Part shown: piece by piece, positions 34,560-46,048 of the stretch | Layout: each line of letters begins with the position of its first letter | Numbering within the stretch: position 1 is the first letter of the stretch | Assembly (NCBI RefSeq): GCF_947503795.1 | Contig: NZ_CANNEZ010000001.1 | Coordinates: forward strand, 1,355,001 to 1,419,000 | Direction of reading: 5' to 3' | Source of the DNA: an uncultured Jannaschia sp. | GTDB lineage: Bacteria > Pseudomonadota > Alphaproteobacteria > Rhodobacterales > Rhodobacteraceae | Length of the DNA stretch: 64,000 nt | Program-made: the position numbers and the translations under genes | Notes under the pieces: model-generated | What the model was told of the DNA's origin: nothing | What the model saw: the letters and a program-made list of their open reading frames with translations, nothing else | The model's database searches: none

Positions 34560-35816
34560 ATGAAGGACATCGCCGACGACATTCCCGCCCTGCTCCACCA
34601 GATGGGCGAGGCCGCGCGGAAAGCGGCCGTGACCCTCGCGCAGGCCAGCGCCGGGCAGAAGACCGCCGCGCTCGAGGCCGCCGCCGATACGCTCTGGTCC
34701 CGCCGCGCCGAAATCGTCGAGGCCAACGCCCGCGACATGGAATTCGGACGCGAGAAGGGGCTGACCGACGCCATGCTCGACCGGCTTTCGCTGGATGAGG
34801 ACCGGATCGCCGGCATCGTGGCCAGCCTGCGCGCCATCGCGGCGCAGGACGATCCCGTCGGGCGCGTGCTGGCCGAATGGGACCGGCCGAATGGCCTCAA
34901 CATCCGTCGCGTCGCCACGCCGCTGGGCGTCGTCGGTGTCATCTATGAAAGCCGCCCGAACGTCACGGCCGATGCCGGCGCGCTCTGTCTCAAGGCCGGG
35001 AACGCGGTCATCCTGCGCGGCGGATCCGAAAGCTTTCATTCCTCCGGCGCGATCCACGCCGCCATGGTCGAAGGCCTGCGCGCGGCGGGCCTGCCCGAGG
35101 ACGCGATCCAGCTCGTGCCGACCCGCGATCGCGCCGCCGTGCAGGCGATGCTGACCGCGGTCGAGCATATCGACGTGATCGTCCCGCGGGGCGGCAAGGG
35201 CCTCGTCAGCCTCGTCCAGCGCGAGGCGCGGGTGCCGGTCTTCGCCCATCTCGAAGGCATCGTGCACATCTATGTCGATGCGTCGGCCGATCCCGAGATG
35301 GCGAAGACGGTCGTCCTGAACGCCAAGACCCGCCGCACCGGTATCTGCGGATCGGCTGAGTGTCTGCTGGTGCATCGCGACATCGCGGACACGCTGGGGC
35401 AGGACCTCTGCGACATGCTCATGGACGCCGGGGTCGAGGTCCGCGCCCAAGGGATGCGGGGCACCGTCGCCGCCACCGAGGAGGATTGGGGCACCGAATT
35501 CCTCGACATGAAGATCGCCGCGAAACCCGTTGATAACGTTGCAGATGCCATCACGCATATCCGGCGCTACGGGTCGAACCATACCGATTGCATCCTCGCC
35601 GACGATCCCGCGCCGGTCCAGGCGTTCTTCGACGGGCTCGACAGCGCCATCCTGATGCACAACGCCTCGACCCAGTTCGCCGACGGGGGCGAATTCGGGA
35701 TGGGGGCCGAGATCGGAATCGCCACGGGCAAGATGCACGCGCGCGGCCCCGTCGGCGCCGAGCAGCTCTGCAGCTTCAAGTATCTCGTGACGGCCGACGG
35801 CGCGACGCGGGCCTGA
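34560..35816 (+). CDS. proA: Gamma-glutamyl phosphate reductase
   Basis: A 418-residue NADPH-dependent aldehyde dehydrogenase-fold enzyme, the second step of proline synthesis. It contains [26 protein letters not shown], and the catalytic Cys segment [25 protein letters not shown] precedes the ATG. It follows proB and lies 10 bp ahead of phoR, which suggests read-through from the proline genes into the phosphate operon. Confidence 0.96.
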   Translation: MKDIADDIPALLHQMGEAARKAAVTLAQASAGQKTAALEAAADTLWSRRAEIVEANARDMEFGREKGLTDAMLDRLSLDEDRIAGIVASLRAIAAQDDPVGRVLAEWDRPNGLNIRRVATPLGVVGVIYESRPNVTADAGALCLKAGNAVILRGGSESFHSSGAIHAAMVEGLRAAGLPEDAIQLVPTRDRAAVQAMLTAVEHIDVIVPRGGKGLVSLVQREARVPVFAHLEGIVHIYVDASADPEMAKTVVLNAKTRRTGICGSAECLLVHRDIADTLGQDLCDMLMDAGVEVRAQGMRGTVAATEEDWGTEFLDMKIAAKPVDNVADAITHIRRYGSNHTDCILADDPAPVQAFFDGLDSAILMHNASTQFADGGEFGMGAEIGIATGKMHARGPVGAEQLCSFKYLVTADGATRA

Positions 35817-35826
35817 GGCGGCGGGC

Positions 35827-36885
35827 ATGGCCGGGCCGCCCGACATGACCCTGCTCCGCCGGATGCTCGAGGCCCTGCCGGAGCCCGCGATCCTGCTGGA
35901 CGGCAACGGGCGCATCGCCATCGCCAACGACGCTGCCTGCGACCGTCTCGGCGTATGGGTCCTGGGCAAGTCCTATGTCAGCGCGCTGCGCCAACCGGGG
36001 CTGCTGGGACCGGTCGAGGACGCGCTGTCGGACGGTCAGGCGGGGCGCGCGCGCTTCACCCATTCGTCGGGCGCGGTCGAGTCGCTCTTCGACGTCCACG
36101 TGACACCCCTTGGGGACGGGCCGCGCGGCATGGTGATGCTGGTCTTCCGCGACCTGTCCGAGGCCCGCGCGGGCGAATCCATGCGCCGCGATTTCGTCGC
36201 CAATGTCAGCCACGAGCTGAAGACGCCGCTGACCGCCGTGATGGGCTTCATCGAAACACTGCAAGGACCGGCGCGCAGCGATCCCGCCGCGCAGCAGCGA
36301 TTCCTCGCCCTGATGGAGCAGGAAACGGCGCGGATGAACCGGCTGGTGTCCGACCTTCTGTCGCTCAGCCGTCTCGAGGGGCAGGCGCGGCGACGTCCCA
36401 CGGACGAAATCGACCTGTCGCGCCTCGTGGGAGAGGTGATCGAGATGTTGCGGCCCGGCGCGGGGGGCGTGACATTCGTCTCCGACGGGCCGGACTCAGC
36501 ACCGGCACCGGGGGATCGCGACCAGTTGATTCAGGTGATGTCGAACCTAGTCGAGAACGCCGTAAAGTACGGCGCCGATGCGGGCACGGTGCGCGTCGCG
36601 CTCGCGCCCATCGCACGCGAGCCGGTGCTGAAAGGCCCCGCGTGGCGCATCACCGTTGTCGATGACGGCCCCGGCATCGCGCCCGAACACCTCCCGCGCC
36701 TGACCGAACGGTTCTACCGCGTTGACACGGGCCGCAGCCGCCAGCAGGGGGGCACGGGGCTCGGGCTGGCGATCGTCAAGCATATCGTGAACCGCCATCG
36801 CGGACGGCTCAGGATCGACAGCCGCGAGGGGCGCGGCACCACGGTCGAGGTGGTTCTTCCGGCTCTTTCTCCGGGGCCGTCATAA
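35827..36885 (+). CDS. phoR: PhoR-type phosphate sensor histidine kinase, no membrane helices
   Basis: A 352-residue kinase that would phosphorylate PhoB. A PAS domain (about 1-115, LPEPAILLDGNGRIAIANDA) is followed by HisKA (FVANVSHELKTPLTAVMGFI), the N box NLVENAVKYG and G boxes VDDGPGIAPEHL and GGTGLGLAIVK. Classical PhoR has membrane helices before PAS; none is present here, and the preceding proA stop is only 10 bp upstream, so no longer N-terminus is possible in this frame without overlap. An ATG at 35845 is an alternative start. It heads the pst-pho genes. Confidence 0.9.
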   Translation: MAGPPDMTLLRRMLEALPEPAILLDGNGRIAIANDAACDRLGVWVLGKSYVSALRQPGLLGPVEDALSDGQAGRARFTHSSGAVESLFDVHVTPLGDGPRGMVMLVFRDLSEARAGESMRRDFVANVSHELKTPLTAVMGFIETLQGPARSDPAAQQRFLALMEQETARMNRLVSDLLSLSRLEGQARRRPTDEIDLSRLVGEVIEMLRPGAGGVTFVSDGPDSAPAPGDRDQLIQVMSNLVENAVKYGADAGTVRVALAPIAREPVLKGPAWRITVVDDGPGIAPEHLPRLTERFYRVDTGRSRQQGGTGLGLAIVKHIVNRHRGRLRIDSREGRGTTVEVVLPALSPGPS

Positions 36886-36887
36886 AA

Positions 36888-36905
36888 CTGTTACCCAACC
36901 TTCAC
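36888..36905 (+). promoter_or_regulatory. Candidate Pho box upstream of pstS
   Basis: CTGTTAC-CCAA-CCTTCAC, two imperfect 7-bp direct repeats with an 11-bp period, fits the PhoB box pattern (CTGTCAT, 4 bp, CTGTCAT) at five and four positions. It lies directly after the phoR stop and 83 bp upstream of pstS. Confidence 0.6.
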
Positions 36906-36988
36906 AAAAGCCCCAAGTGGGAGGCCTAGGTCGCGCCCAACGGATGCCAGGGGGGTGTCCGTCAGATAGATCCACACAGGAGACATCC

Positions 36989-38023
36989 ATGTCCGTCACC
37001 AAGACCGCGATCTCGGCCCTGGCCATCGCCGCCGTGTCCGCCACCGCCGCCGTAGCCCGCGACCAGGTGCAGGTCGCAGGCTCGTCCACCGTCCTGCCGT
37101 ACGCGTCCATCGTGGCCGAGGCCTTCGGCGAGAATTTCGACTTCCCGACGCCCGTCGTTGAATCGGGCGGCTCGTCTGCCGGTCTGAAGCGCTTCTGCGA
37201 AGGGGTCGGCGAGAACACGATCGACATCGCCAACGCCTCCCGCGCCATCCGCGACGGCGAGCGCGAGGCCTGCGCCGCCGCCGGCGTGACGGACATCATC
37301 GAGGTCCGGATCGGCTATGACGGCATCGTCTTCGCCAGCCAGCAGTCGGGCCCCGCCTTCGACGCCTTCACGCCCTCGCAGTGGTACCTCGCGATGGCCA
37401 AGGAGATCCCCGGCGAGGATGGCGCGCTCGCCGCGAACCCGAACACCACCTGGTCCGAGATCGATCCGGCCCTTCCCGACGCCGAGATCCTCGCCTTCAT
37501 TCCCGGCACCAAGCACGGCACGCGTGAGGTCTTCGAGGAGAAGGTCGTCCTGCAGGGCTGCGAGGATACCGGCGCGATGCAGCGCATGATGGACGGCGGC
37601 ATGGACGAGGACGGTGCCGAAGGGGCCTGCATGTCGATCCGTGACGATGGCCGCGCGATCGATATCGACGGCGACTACACCGAGACGCTGGCCCGCATTG
37701 AGAGCGACCCGAACGGCGTCGGCGTGTTCGGTCTCTCGTTTTACGAGAACAACACCGACAAGCTGAAGGTCGCGACGATGGGCGGTGTGGTGCCTTCGAC
37801 CGAGACCATCTCGACCGGCGAATACCCGGTGTCGCGCCCGCTCTACTTCTACATCAAGAAGGCGCATATCGGCGCGATCCCCGGCCTGAAGGAATTCGCC
37901 GAGTTCTTCGTCTCGAACGACATCGCCGGTCCCTACGGTCCGCTGGCCGAATACGGCCTCGTCTCCGATCCGGAACTGGGCGCGGTGCAGGCGACCGTGA
38001 CCGACGAAACGGTCATGAACTGA
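36989..38023 (+). CDS. pstS: Phosphate-binding periplasmic protein
   Basis: A 344-residue substrate-binding protein of the Pst phosphate ABC transporter. A signal peptide (MSVTKTAISALAIAAVSATA, cleaved near AVA) is followed by QVAGSSTVLPYASIVAEAF and VESGGSSAGLKRFCEG, which carry the phosphate-contacting Ser/Thr residues. GTKHGTREVF is the third binding loop. The start at 36989 has AGGAGA upstream; in-frame codons from 36917 do not encode a signal. A perfect hairpin separates it from pstC. Confidence 0.96.
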   Translation: MSVTKTAISALAIAAVSATAAVARDQVQVAGSSTVLPYASIVAEAFGENFDFPTPVVESGGSSAGLKRFCEGVGENTIDIANASRAIRDGEREACAAAGVTDIIEVRIGYDGIVFASQQSGPAFDAFTPSQWYLAMAKEIPGEDGALAANPNTTWSEIDPALPDAEILAFIPGTKHGTREVFEEKVVLQGCEDTGAMQRMMDGGMDEDGAEGACMSIRDDGRAIDIDGDYTETLARIESDPNGVGVFGLSFYENNTDKLKVATMGGVVPSTETISTGEYPVSRPLYFYIKKAHIGAIPGLKEFAEFFVSNDIAGPYGPLAEYGLVSDPELGAVQATVTDETVMN

Positions 38024-38030
38024 TGCGATC

Positions 38031-38056
38031 GGACCGGGGCGGCGACGCCCCGGTCC
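38031..38056 (+). other. Perfect 11-bp hairpin between pstS and pstC
   Basis: GGACCGGGGCG and CGCCCCGGTCC are perfect arms around GCGA. Without a U-tract it probably acts as an mRNA-stabilising or attenuating stem, keeping PstS more abundant than the permease. This role is inferred from its position. Confidence 0.6.
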
Positions 38057-38083
38057 ACCACGTAAGGCCTGGGGGCAGCTGAC

Positions 38084-39532
38084 ATGTCGCTGACGACGAT
38101 CCTACTGATCCTCGCCATTCTCGGGGCCGCGTCCTTCGTCCTGGCCCGCAGCCGCGCGCTCGGCTCGGTCGACGGCGACGCCCGGCGGCTCCACTCCCTC
38201 CCGACCTATTACGGCATGAACGGCCTCCTGACCGCGGTGCTGCCCGCACTCGGTCTGCTCGTGCTCTGGCTGATCGTGCAGCCCCTCGTGCTGGAGCGGT
38301 CTATTGCCGCCGATTTCCCGACCGCCGCCATCCCCGAAGGCAGCACCATCGGGCTCGTGATGTCCGACATACGTCGCGTGGCCGACGGGCTCGACGCGGT
38401 GCCCGATCAGGGCGCGCTCGCGGGCCAGGATCTCGACGCGCTTGCGGCCACGATCCAGGACGGCGGCACAGCGCTCGGTGCGACACTGACGCCCGAAATC
38501 GTGGCGGCGGCCGAGGATTACCGCGGCGCCCGCGCCTGGCTCCGCGGCATCATGATCGTCGCGGTCCTCGCCGTCGCGCTGATCGGCGCGGCCATCGCGT
38601 GGCGGATGTCGAACGGGGCGTTCCGCGCGCGCAACGTGGTCGAACGTGGCGTGCTGGTCCTGCTGATCGCCGCCGCCTCCATCGCCGTCCTGACGACCGT
38701 GGCGATCGTACTTTCGATGCTCTTCGAGACGATGAACTTCTTCCGGCAGTATCCGGCGTTGGAGTTCTTCTTCTCGACCAACTGGGCGCCCAGCTTCTCG
38801 GGCCGGGGCGGCGCGTCCGAGCTGGGCATCCTGCCGCTTCTCTGGGGCACACTCTACATCAGCTTCATCGCGCTCGTCGTCGCAGTGCCCATCGGGCTCT
38901 TCGCCGCGATCTACCTGTCGGAATACGCAGGCAAGCGGTTCCGCAGCATCGCCAAGCCCCTGATCGAGATCCTCGCGGGCATCCCGACCATCGTCTACGG
39001 CCTCTTCGCGCTGATTACGGTCGGCCCGCTCCTGCGCGACGCCATCGCGTCGCCGCTGGGTCTGGGCAACTCGGCGTCCTCGGTGATGACGGCGGGGCTC
39101 GTGATGGGGATCATGTTGATCCCCTTCGTCTCCTCGCTCTCGGACGACATCATCAACGCGGTGCCGCAGACGATGCGAGACGGCTCGCTGGGTCTCGGGG
39201 CCACCCCGTCCGAGACGATCCGTCAGGTCATCGTGCCCGCCGCCTTGCCCGGCATCGTCGGCGCGGTGCTTCTGGCCGCATCGCGCGCCATCGGTGAGAC
39301 GATGATAGTGGTCCTCGGGGCAGGGGCCGCGGCCCGGCTCGATCTCAACCCGTTCGAGGCAATGACAACCGTCACCGTCAAGATCGTCAGCCAGTTGACG
39401 GGCGACACCGATTTCGCCTCGCCCGAGACGCTCGTGGCGTTTGCGCTCGGGCTGACGCTCTTCGTCATTACGCTGGGGCTGAACGTCCTCGCGCTCTTCA
39501 TCGTGCGCCGCTACCGGGAGCAATACGAATGA
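38084..39532 (+). CDS. pstC: Phosphate ABC transporter permease PstC (long form)
   Basis: A 482-residue permease, about 160 residues longer than E. coli PstC. Helices near residues 1-20 and 45-65 flank a periplasmic region (about 68-140) rich in Asp and Ala, after which the canonical ABC permease core begins (PIGLFAAIYLSEYA, LAGIPTIVYGLFALITVG, SLGLGATPSETIRQVIVPAA with the EAA-loop). It pairs with PstA, whose ATG overlaps its stop by four bases. Confidence 0.93.
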   Translation: MSLTTILLILAILGAASFVLARSRALGSVDGDARRLHSLPTYYGMNGLLTAVLPALGLLVLWLIVQPLVLERSIAADFPTAAIPEGSTIGLVMSDIRRVADGLDAVPDQGALAGQDLDALAATIQDGGTALGATLTPEIVAAAEDYRGARAWLRGIMIVAVLAVALIGAAIAWRMSNGAFRARNVVERGVLVLLIAAASIAVLTTVAIVLSMLFETMNFFRQYPALEFFFSTNWAPSFSGRGGASELGILPLLWGTLYISFIALVVAVPIGLFAAIYLSEYAGKRFRSIAKPLIEILAGIPTIVYGLFALITVGPLLRDAIASPLGLGNSASSVMTAGLVMGIMLIPFVSSLSDDIINAVPQTMRDGSLGLGATPSETIRQVIVPAALPGIVGAVLLAASRAIGETMIVVLGAGAAARLDLNPFEAMTTVTVKIVSQLTGDTDFASPETLVAFALGLTLFVITLGLNVLALFIVRRYREQYE

Positions 39533-40872
39533 CCGACGCGACCGCGCCCGCCTCCCGCGCCGGGGAGGGCAGCCTCTTGGGGCAGGACAAGCGCACGGCG
39601 AAGCGCAACGCCGCCGAGAAGCGGTTCCGGGCCTACGGGCTGACGGCGGTCTGTATCGGCGTGCTGATGCTCATCATGCTGCTGACATCGATCCTGTCGA
39701 ACGGGCTTTCGGCCTTCCGCCAGACCACGATCGAAATCATGGTCCCGCTGGTGGCCGAACGCCTCGACCCGACCGGCAATCGCGACCCCGAGGAGATGGC
39801 CAAGGTCACGACCTTCGGCTATGCGCCGCTGCTGCGCGACGGCTTCGAGTCGACCCTCGCCGCCGCGGGGATCGAGACCGAGCTTGACGCCGGTGAGGCT
39901 GCCGACCTCATCTCGGACGAGAGCGTGGCCCAACTTCGCAACTACGTCCTCGCCAATCCCGATCTACTGGGCGAGACGATCCCGGTCGAAGTGCTGGCCA
40001 ACGGGCGGATCGACGGCTTCTTCAAGGGCCGCGTGACCTATGCGACGGCCGAGCTGGACCAGAACGTGAGCCCCGCGCAGTTGCAACTGGCCGAAGACCT
40101 GGTTGCCGCGGACCTGATGGAGACGGGCTTCAACTGGCGCTTCCTGACCGCCCCCGACGCCTCCGTTACGCGCCCCGAAGCCGCGGGCCTCGGCGTCGCA
40201 ATCATCGGCTCGCTCTACATGATGCTGATCGTCCTCGTACTGGCGCTGCCCATCGGCGTCGCGGCGTCGATCTATCTCGAGGAATTTGCGCCGCAGAACC
40301 GCTTCACCGACCTGATCGAAGTGAACATCTCGAACCTTGCCGCCGTGCCGTCGATCGTCTTCGGCATCCTCGGCCTCGCGATCTTCATCAACTTCGCGGG
40401 CCTGCCGCAATCGGCGCCCATCGTCGGTGGCCTCGTCCTGACGTTGATGACGCTGCCGACGATCATCATCGCCACGCGCGCGTCGCTGAAATCGGTGCCG
40501 CCCTCGATCCGCGACGCCGCCCTGGGGATCGGCGCGTCGAAGATGCAGTCGGTGTTCCACCACGTCCTGCCGCTCGCGATGCCAGGCATCCTGACCGGTA
40601 CGATCATCGGGTTGGCGCAGGCGTTGGGCGAGACGGCGCCGCTTCTCCTGATCGGGATGGTGGCCTTCGTGCGCGAATACCCGGCCGGCCCGCCCGAGGG
40701 CCTGTTCGATCCGGCGACCGCATTGCCGGTCCAGATCTTCAACTTCACCCAGCGGTCGGACCCCGCCTTCGTGGAGCGCGCAAGCGGCGCGATCATCGTG
40801 CTGCTCGCATTCCTGCTTCTGATGAACCTGACGGCCATCTTCCTGCGCCGCAAGTTCGAGCGGCGGTGGTAG
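39529..40872 (+). CDS. pstA: Phosphate ABC transporter permease PstA (long form)
   Basis: A 447-residue permease, about 150 residues longer than E. coli PstA. After one helix (about 38-58) there is a large periplasmic insertion (about 60-210) containing [15 protein letters not shown] and [20 protein letters not shown]. The ABC core follows with [26 protein letters not shown] and the EAA-loop region [20 protein letters not shown]. The stop precedes the pstB ATG by 11 bp. Confidence 0.93.
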   Translation: MTDATAPASRAGEGSLLGQDKRTAKRNAAEKRFRAYGLTAVCIGVLMLIMLLTSILSNGLSAFRQTTIEIMVPLVAERLDPTGNRDPEEMAKVTTFGYAPLLRDGFESTLAAAGIETELDAGEAADLISDESVAQLRNYVLANPDLLGETIPVEVLANGRIDGFFKGRVTYATAELDQNVSPAQLQLAEDLVAADLMETGFNWRFLTAPDASVTRPEAAGLGVAIIGSLYMMLIVLVLALPIGVAASIYLEEFAPQNRFTDLIEVNISNLAAVPSIVFGILGLAIFINFAGLPQSAPIVGGLVLTLMTLPTIIIATRASLKSVPPSIRDAALGIGASKMQSVFHHVLPLAMPGILTGTIIGLAQALGETAPLLLIGMVAFVREYPAGPPEGLFDPATALPVQIFNFTQRSDPAFVERASGAIIVLLAFLLLMNLTAIFLRRKFERRW

Positions 40873-40883
40873 ACGGGAGCGGT

Positions 40884-41684
40884 ATGATGAACGACATGCG
40901 ACTGACGGAGAGAGCCGTGGACCAGGGCGAAAACAAGATCACGGCGCGCGGCGTGCAGGTGTTCTACGGCGACACGCACGCGATCAAGGATGTCGATGTC
41001 GACATTGCGGACAAAACCGTGACGGCGTTCATCGGCCCCTCGGGCTGCGGCAAGTCGACCTTCCTGCGCTGCATCAACCGGATGAACGACACGATCCCCA
41101 TCGCACGGGTCCAGGGCGACATCCGCATCGATGGCGAGGACATCTACGACAGGCGCGTCGACCCGGTTCAACTGCGCGCCAAGGTCGGCATGGTGTTCCA
41201 GAAGCCGAACCCGTTCCCGAAATCGATCTACGACAACGTGGCCTACGGCCCGCGCATCCACGGTCTGTCGTCGAACAAGTCCGACCTCGACGACATCGTC
41301 GAGCGTTCGCTCCGCCGCGCGGCCCTCTGGGACGAGGCGAAGGATCGCCTGCAACAGCCCGGCACCGGGCTTTCGGGCGGGCAGCAGCAGCGTCTCTGCA
41401 TCGCGCGCGCTGTCGCCACCAATCCAGAGATCCTGCTGATGGACGAGCCCTGTTCGGCTCTCGATCCCATCGCCACCGCGCAGGTCGAGGAGTTGATCGA
41501 CGAGCTGCGCCAGAACTATTCGGTCGTCATCGTGACGCACTCGATGCAGCAGGCCGCGCGGGTCAGCCAGAAGACCGCCTTCTTCCATCTCGGCAGCCTC
41601 GTCGAATACGGCGAGACAGGCCAGATCTTCACCTCGCCTGAAGATCCCCGCACCGAGAGCTATATTTCCGGCCGGATCGGCTGA
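40884..41684 (+). CDS. pstB: Phosphate ABC transporter ATP-binding protein
   Basis: A 266-residue ATPase that powers PstSCA. Walker [11 protein letters not shown]-loop [20 protein letters not shown], signature LSGGQQQR and Walker [13 protein letters not shown] are all intact; the FPKSIYDN segment is specific to PstB. The ATG at 40884 has GGGAG at good spacing, whereas a GTG at 40866 would overlap pstA. It is 10 bp before phoU. Confidence 0.97.
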   Translation: MMNDMRLTERAVDQGENKITARGVQVFYGDTHAIKDVDVDIADKTVTAFIGPSGCGKSTFLRCINRMNDTIPIARVQGDIRIDGEDIYDRRVDPVQLRAKVGMVFQKPNPFPKSIYDNVAYGPRIHGLSSNKSDLDDIVERSLRRAALWDEAKDRLQQPGTGLSGGQQQRLCIARAVATNPEILLMDEPCSALDPIATAQVEELIDELRQNYSVVIVTHSMQQAARVSQKTAFFHLGSLVEYGETGQIFTSPEDPRTESYISGRIG

Positions 41685-41694
41685 GGAGCATCCC

Positions 41695-42414
41695 ATGATC
41701 CAATCGAACCACATCGCCACGGCCTTCGACCGCGACCTCGAAGCCATCCAGGCACTCATCATGAAGATGGGCGGCCAGGTCGAGGACGCCATCGCCAAGG
41801 CGACCGATGCGCTGGCCGACGGGGACGCCGAACTGGCCGACCGCGTTCGGCGCGGCGACAAGGCCATCGACGCCATGGAGCAGCATGTCAGCGAGGAGGC
41901 CGCGCGCGTCATCGCGCTGCGCCAGCCCATCGCGACCGATCTGCGCACCGTGCTGACCGTGTTCCGCATCTCGGCTGCGCTGGAGCGGATCGGTGACTAC
42001 GCCAAGAACATGGCCAAACGCACCGAGATCATCATGGAGCTGCACACCGTCGATGGCAGCGAGGCGTCCCTCAAGCGGATGTCCAAGGCCGTGCAGATGA
42101 TGCTGAAGGACGTGCTGGACGCCTATATCCAGCGCGATGCCGATCTCGCCGCCGACGTGCGCGCCCGCGACGAGGAGGTGGACCAGATGTATAACGGCCT
42201 CTTCCGCGAATACCTGACGCACATGATGGAAGATCCGCGCAACATCACGGCCTGCATGCACCTGCATTTCATGGCCAAGAACATCGAGCGGATGGGCGAC
42301 CTCGTGACCGGCATCGCCGAGCAGGTCATCTACCTCGTGACCGGCGACATGCCCGACGAGGATCGCACCAAGGCCGACATCACGAGCCGTCCCGCGGGCG
42401 GCACCGCGGGCTGA
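41695..42414 (+). CDS. phoU: Phosphate signalling protein PhoU
   Basis: A 239-residue all-helical protein with two PhoU repeats; metal-binding E/D-xx-(x)-D segments include DYAKNMAKR and HFMAKNIERMGDL. PhoU couples Pst transport to inhibition of PhoR kinase activity. Because PhoR here lacks membrane helices, PhoU contact would be cytosolic. The stop shares one base with the phoB ATG. Confidence 0.95.
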   Translation: MIQSNHIATAFDRDLEAIQALIMKMGGQVEDAIAKATDALADGDAELADRVRRGDKAIDAMEQHVSEEAARVIALRQPIATDLRTVLTVFRISAALERIGDYAKNMAKRTEIIMELHTVDGSEASLKRMSKAVQMMLKDVLDAYIQRDADLAADVRARDEEVDQMYNGLFREYLTHMMEDPRNITACMHLHFMAKNIERMGDLVTGIAEQVIYLVTGDMPDEDRTKADITSRPAGGTAG

Positions 42415-43087
42415 TGTCGGCCCGCCCCGCCGTCCTGGTGGTCGAGGACGAGGCCCCGCAGCGCGAGGTGCTCGTCTACAACCTCGAGGCCGAGGGCTAC
42501 GAGGTGCGTCAGGCGACGTCGGGCGATGCGGCCATGGATCTTGCGCGCGAGGACGCGCCGGACCTGATCCTGCTTGACTGGATGCTGCCCGAAGTGTCGG
42601 GGATCGAGGTCTGTCGCCGCCTGAAATCCGCCGCCGATACGCGGTCGATTCCCGTCATCATGATCTCGGCCCGCTCCGAGGAGGTGGACCGCGTGCGCGG
42701 CCTCGAGACGGGGGCCGACGACTACGTGGTGAAGCCCTATTCCGTGGTTGAGCTGATGGCCCGCATCCGCACCCAGCTTCGCCGCGTCCGCCCCGCTAGC
42801 GTGGGCGAGCGGCTGGAGCATGGCGACGTCGCCATCGACACGGTCGAGCATCGCGTCTTCCGGGGCGGCGAGGAGCTGCATCTGGGCCCGACGGAATTCC
42901 GGCTGCTGACGACCTTCCTCGAACGGCCCGGCCGCGTCTGGTCCCGCGACCAGCTTCTCGATCGGGTCTGGGGCCGCGACGTCTATGTCGACAGCCGCAC
43001 CGTCGATGTCCATGTCGGGCGGCTGCGCAAGGCGCTGCGCGTCGCCGAGGGGCAGGCCGATCCGATCCGCACGGTGCGGGGCGCGGG

Positions 43088-43103
<16 letters not shown>
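42414..43103 (+). CDS. phoB: Phosphate response regulator PhoB
   Basis: A 229-residue OmpR-type regulator. The receiver has the acidic pair EDE, phosphorylatable Asp in LILLDWMLPEVSG and Lys in VKPYS; the winged helix follows (LGPTEFRLLTTFLERPGRVW, DSRTVDVHVGRLRKAL). It ends the phoR-pst operon and overlaps the convergent choV gene by 16 bp. Confidence 0.96.
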
Positions 43104-44118
<1,015 letters not shown>

Positions 44119-44122
<4 letters not shown>

Positions 44123-44955
44123 TTCGCGGCCCCCCGGTTCAGCATCCGGTCGAGCATGATCGCGACGACGACGATGACGATCCCGCTTTCGAAGCCGAGC
44201 GAGGTGTTCACCTGGTTGAGCGCGCGGACCACCGGCACCCCGAGGCCGTCCGCGCCCACCAGTGCCGCGATGACCACCATCGACAGCGAGAGCATGATCG
44301 TCTGGGTCAGCCCGGCCATGATCTGCGGCGCGGCATAGGGCAGCTCGACCTTCCAGAGGACCTGCTGCGCCGTCGCCCCGAAGGCGCGCGCGGCTTCAAG
44401 CAGGGGCAGGGGGGTGGAGCTGACGCCGAGATAGGTCAGGCGGATCGGCGCGGGCAGGACGAAGATCACCGTGGCGATCAGGCCCGGCACCATGCCGATG
44501 CCGAAAAAGACGATGGCCGGGATGAGGTAGACGAAGGTCGGCAGCGTCTGCATCAGATCGAGCACGGGCCGCATCGCCGCATAGAGGCGCGGGCGATGGG
44601 CGGCCGCGATACCGATGGGCACGCCCACGGCCATGCAGACGACGCAGGCCGAGAGGACGAGCGTCAGGCTCTCGGTCGTTTCCTCCCAGTAGCCCTGGTT
44701 GAGGATGAAGAGGAACCCGAGTGCCACCAGCAGGCACGGCTTCCACGACCGGCGCAGGCCCCAGGTGATCGCCACGAAGACCGCCACCACCAGAAGCGGC
44801 GGCGGCGTCTGGAGCACCCAGAGGATCGCGTCGATCATCGCCTCCATGGCGATGGCGAGGCCGTCGAAGAACCAGGCGCCGTTCTCCTGAAGCCAGTCGA
44901 AGATCGCGGCGGCGGTCCGGCCGACCGGGATCTTGGTCTCGGTCAGCCAGTCCAT
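44119..44955 (-). CDS. choW: Choline ABC transporter permease
   Basis: A 278-residue inner-membrane permease of the ProW family. The BPD core is recognisable through VGVPIGIAAAHRPRLYAAMR, LMQTLPTFVYLIPAIVFFGI and EAARAFGATAQQVLWKVELP, which is the EAA-loop. It follows choX by 5 bp and overlaps choV. Length fits single-domain permeases of the choline/betaine group. Confidence 0.9.
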
Positions 44956-44960
44956 GCCGA

Positions 44961-45881
44961 TCAGTTCAGCGCGGCCGTCACGGCCTCGGTCGCATCGCCG
45001 CCATCGAGCGTCGTCACCCCGTCGAGCCAGCCCCCGAGCACGTCCATGTTGGCCGAGATCCAGGCGGACGCGGCCTCCTCGGGATCGGCGCCGTCATCGA
45101 GGATGGCGCCCATGATCTCGTTCTCCATCGCGAGCGTGAACTCCATGTTCTGGAGGAGCGCGCCGACATTCGGGCATTCCTCGACATACCCGGCGCGGGT
45201 GTTGGTATAGACCGTCGCGCCGCCGAGATCAGGGCCGAAGAACTCGTCGCCGCCTTCGAGATAGGTGAGGTCGAAATTCGCGTTCATCGGATGCGGCTCC
45301 CACCCGAGGAAGACGATCGGCTCGTCGCGCTTGGTCAGGCGGTCGACCTGCGCCAGCATGCCCTGCTCGGAGCTTTCGACCACCTCGAAGCCGGACAGGC
45401 CGAACGCGTCGCCGTCGATCATCGACTGGATCAGGCGATTGCCGTCATTGCCGGGCTCGATCCCGTAGATCTTGCCGTCGAGCGCGTCGGTCTGCGCGGC
45501 GATATCGGCAAATGTATTGATACCAAGAGCTTGCGCGGCGGAGTTCACAGCCAGCGTGTACTTGGCGCCCTCGAGGTTGGCGCGCACCGTGTCGACCGTC
45601 CCGGCCTCGCGGTAGGGGGCGATGTCGCCTTCCATCGTGGGCATCCAGTTGCCGAGGAACACGTCGATATCGCCTTCGGCCATCGAGGTGTAGGTCACCG
45701 GCACCGACAGGACCTTGACGTCGGTCTCATAGCCGAGCGCGTCGAGCACGACAGTCGCGGCGGCGGTCGTGGCCGTGATATCCGTCCAACCGACATCGGA
45801 GAAGCGAACCGTGGAGCATTCGGCGGCCGCGCTTGCGGCGGTCAGGGCCAGCGCCGAGGCGCCGAGGGTCAGACGAAGCAT
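44961..45881 (-). CDS. choX: Choline-binding periplasmic protein
   Basis: A 306-residue substrate-binding protein with signal peptide cleaved near AASAAAE. The aromatic cage of rhizobial ChoX can be matched: W32 with D34 (DVGWTD), W78 (FLGNWMP), Y107 (AKYTLAV) and W193 (LGWEPHPMN). That cage binds the trimethylammonium of choline. The ATG at 45881 begins the signal; an upstream in-frame start has no such feature. Expression probably starts in the 167-bp gap facing the MBL-fold gene. No betABI genes are adjacent. Confidence 0.88.
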   Translation of the reverse strand: MLRLTLGASALALTAASAAAECSTVRFSDVGWTDITATTAAATVVLDALGYETDVKVLSVPVTYTSMAEGDIDVFLGNWMPTMEGDIAPYREAGTVDTVRANLEGAKYTLAVNSAAQALGINTFADIAAQTDALDGKIYGIEPGNDGNRLIQSMIDGDAFGLSGFEVVESSEQGMLAQVDRLTKRDEPIVFLGWEPHPMNANFDLTYLEGGDEFFGPDLGGATVYTNTRAGYVEECPNVGALLQNMEFTLAMENEIMGAILDDGADPEEAASAWISANMDVLGGWLDGVTTLDGGDATEAVTAALN

Positions 45882-46048
45882 GTGAGTTCTCCCGTTGATG
45901 CGTTTTGCGGCGACTAGACGCCATCGGGGGGCGGGACGCAACACGGGGCCCTTCGTGCGTGTATAAGTCCGTTAACCGGAATTATGTAAAATACAGATAC
46001 ACCGGTGGAACCGCTTGCCGGGCTGCGGCGCCCTGCTATCCATACGCG

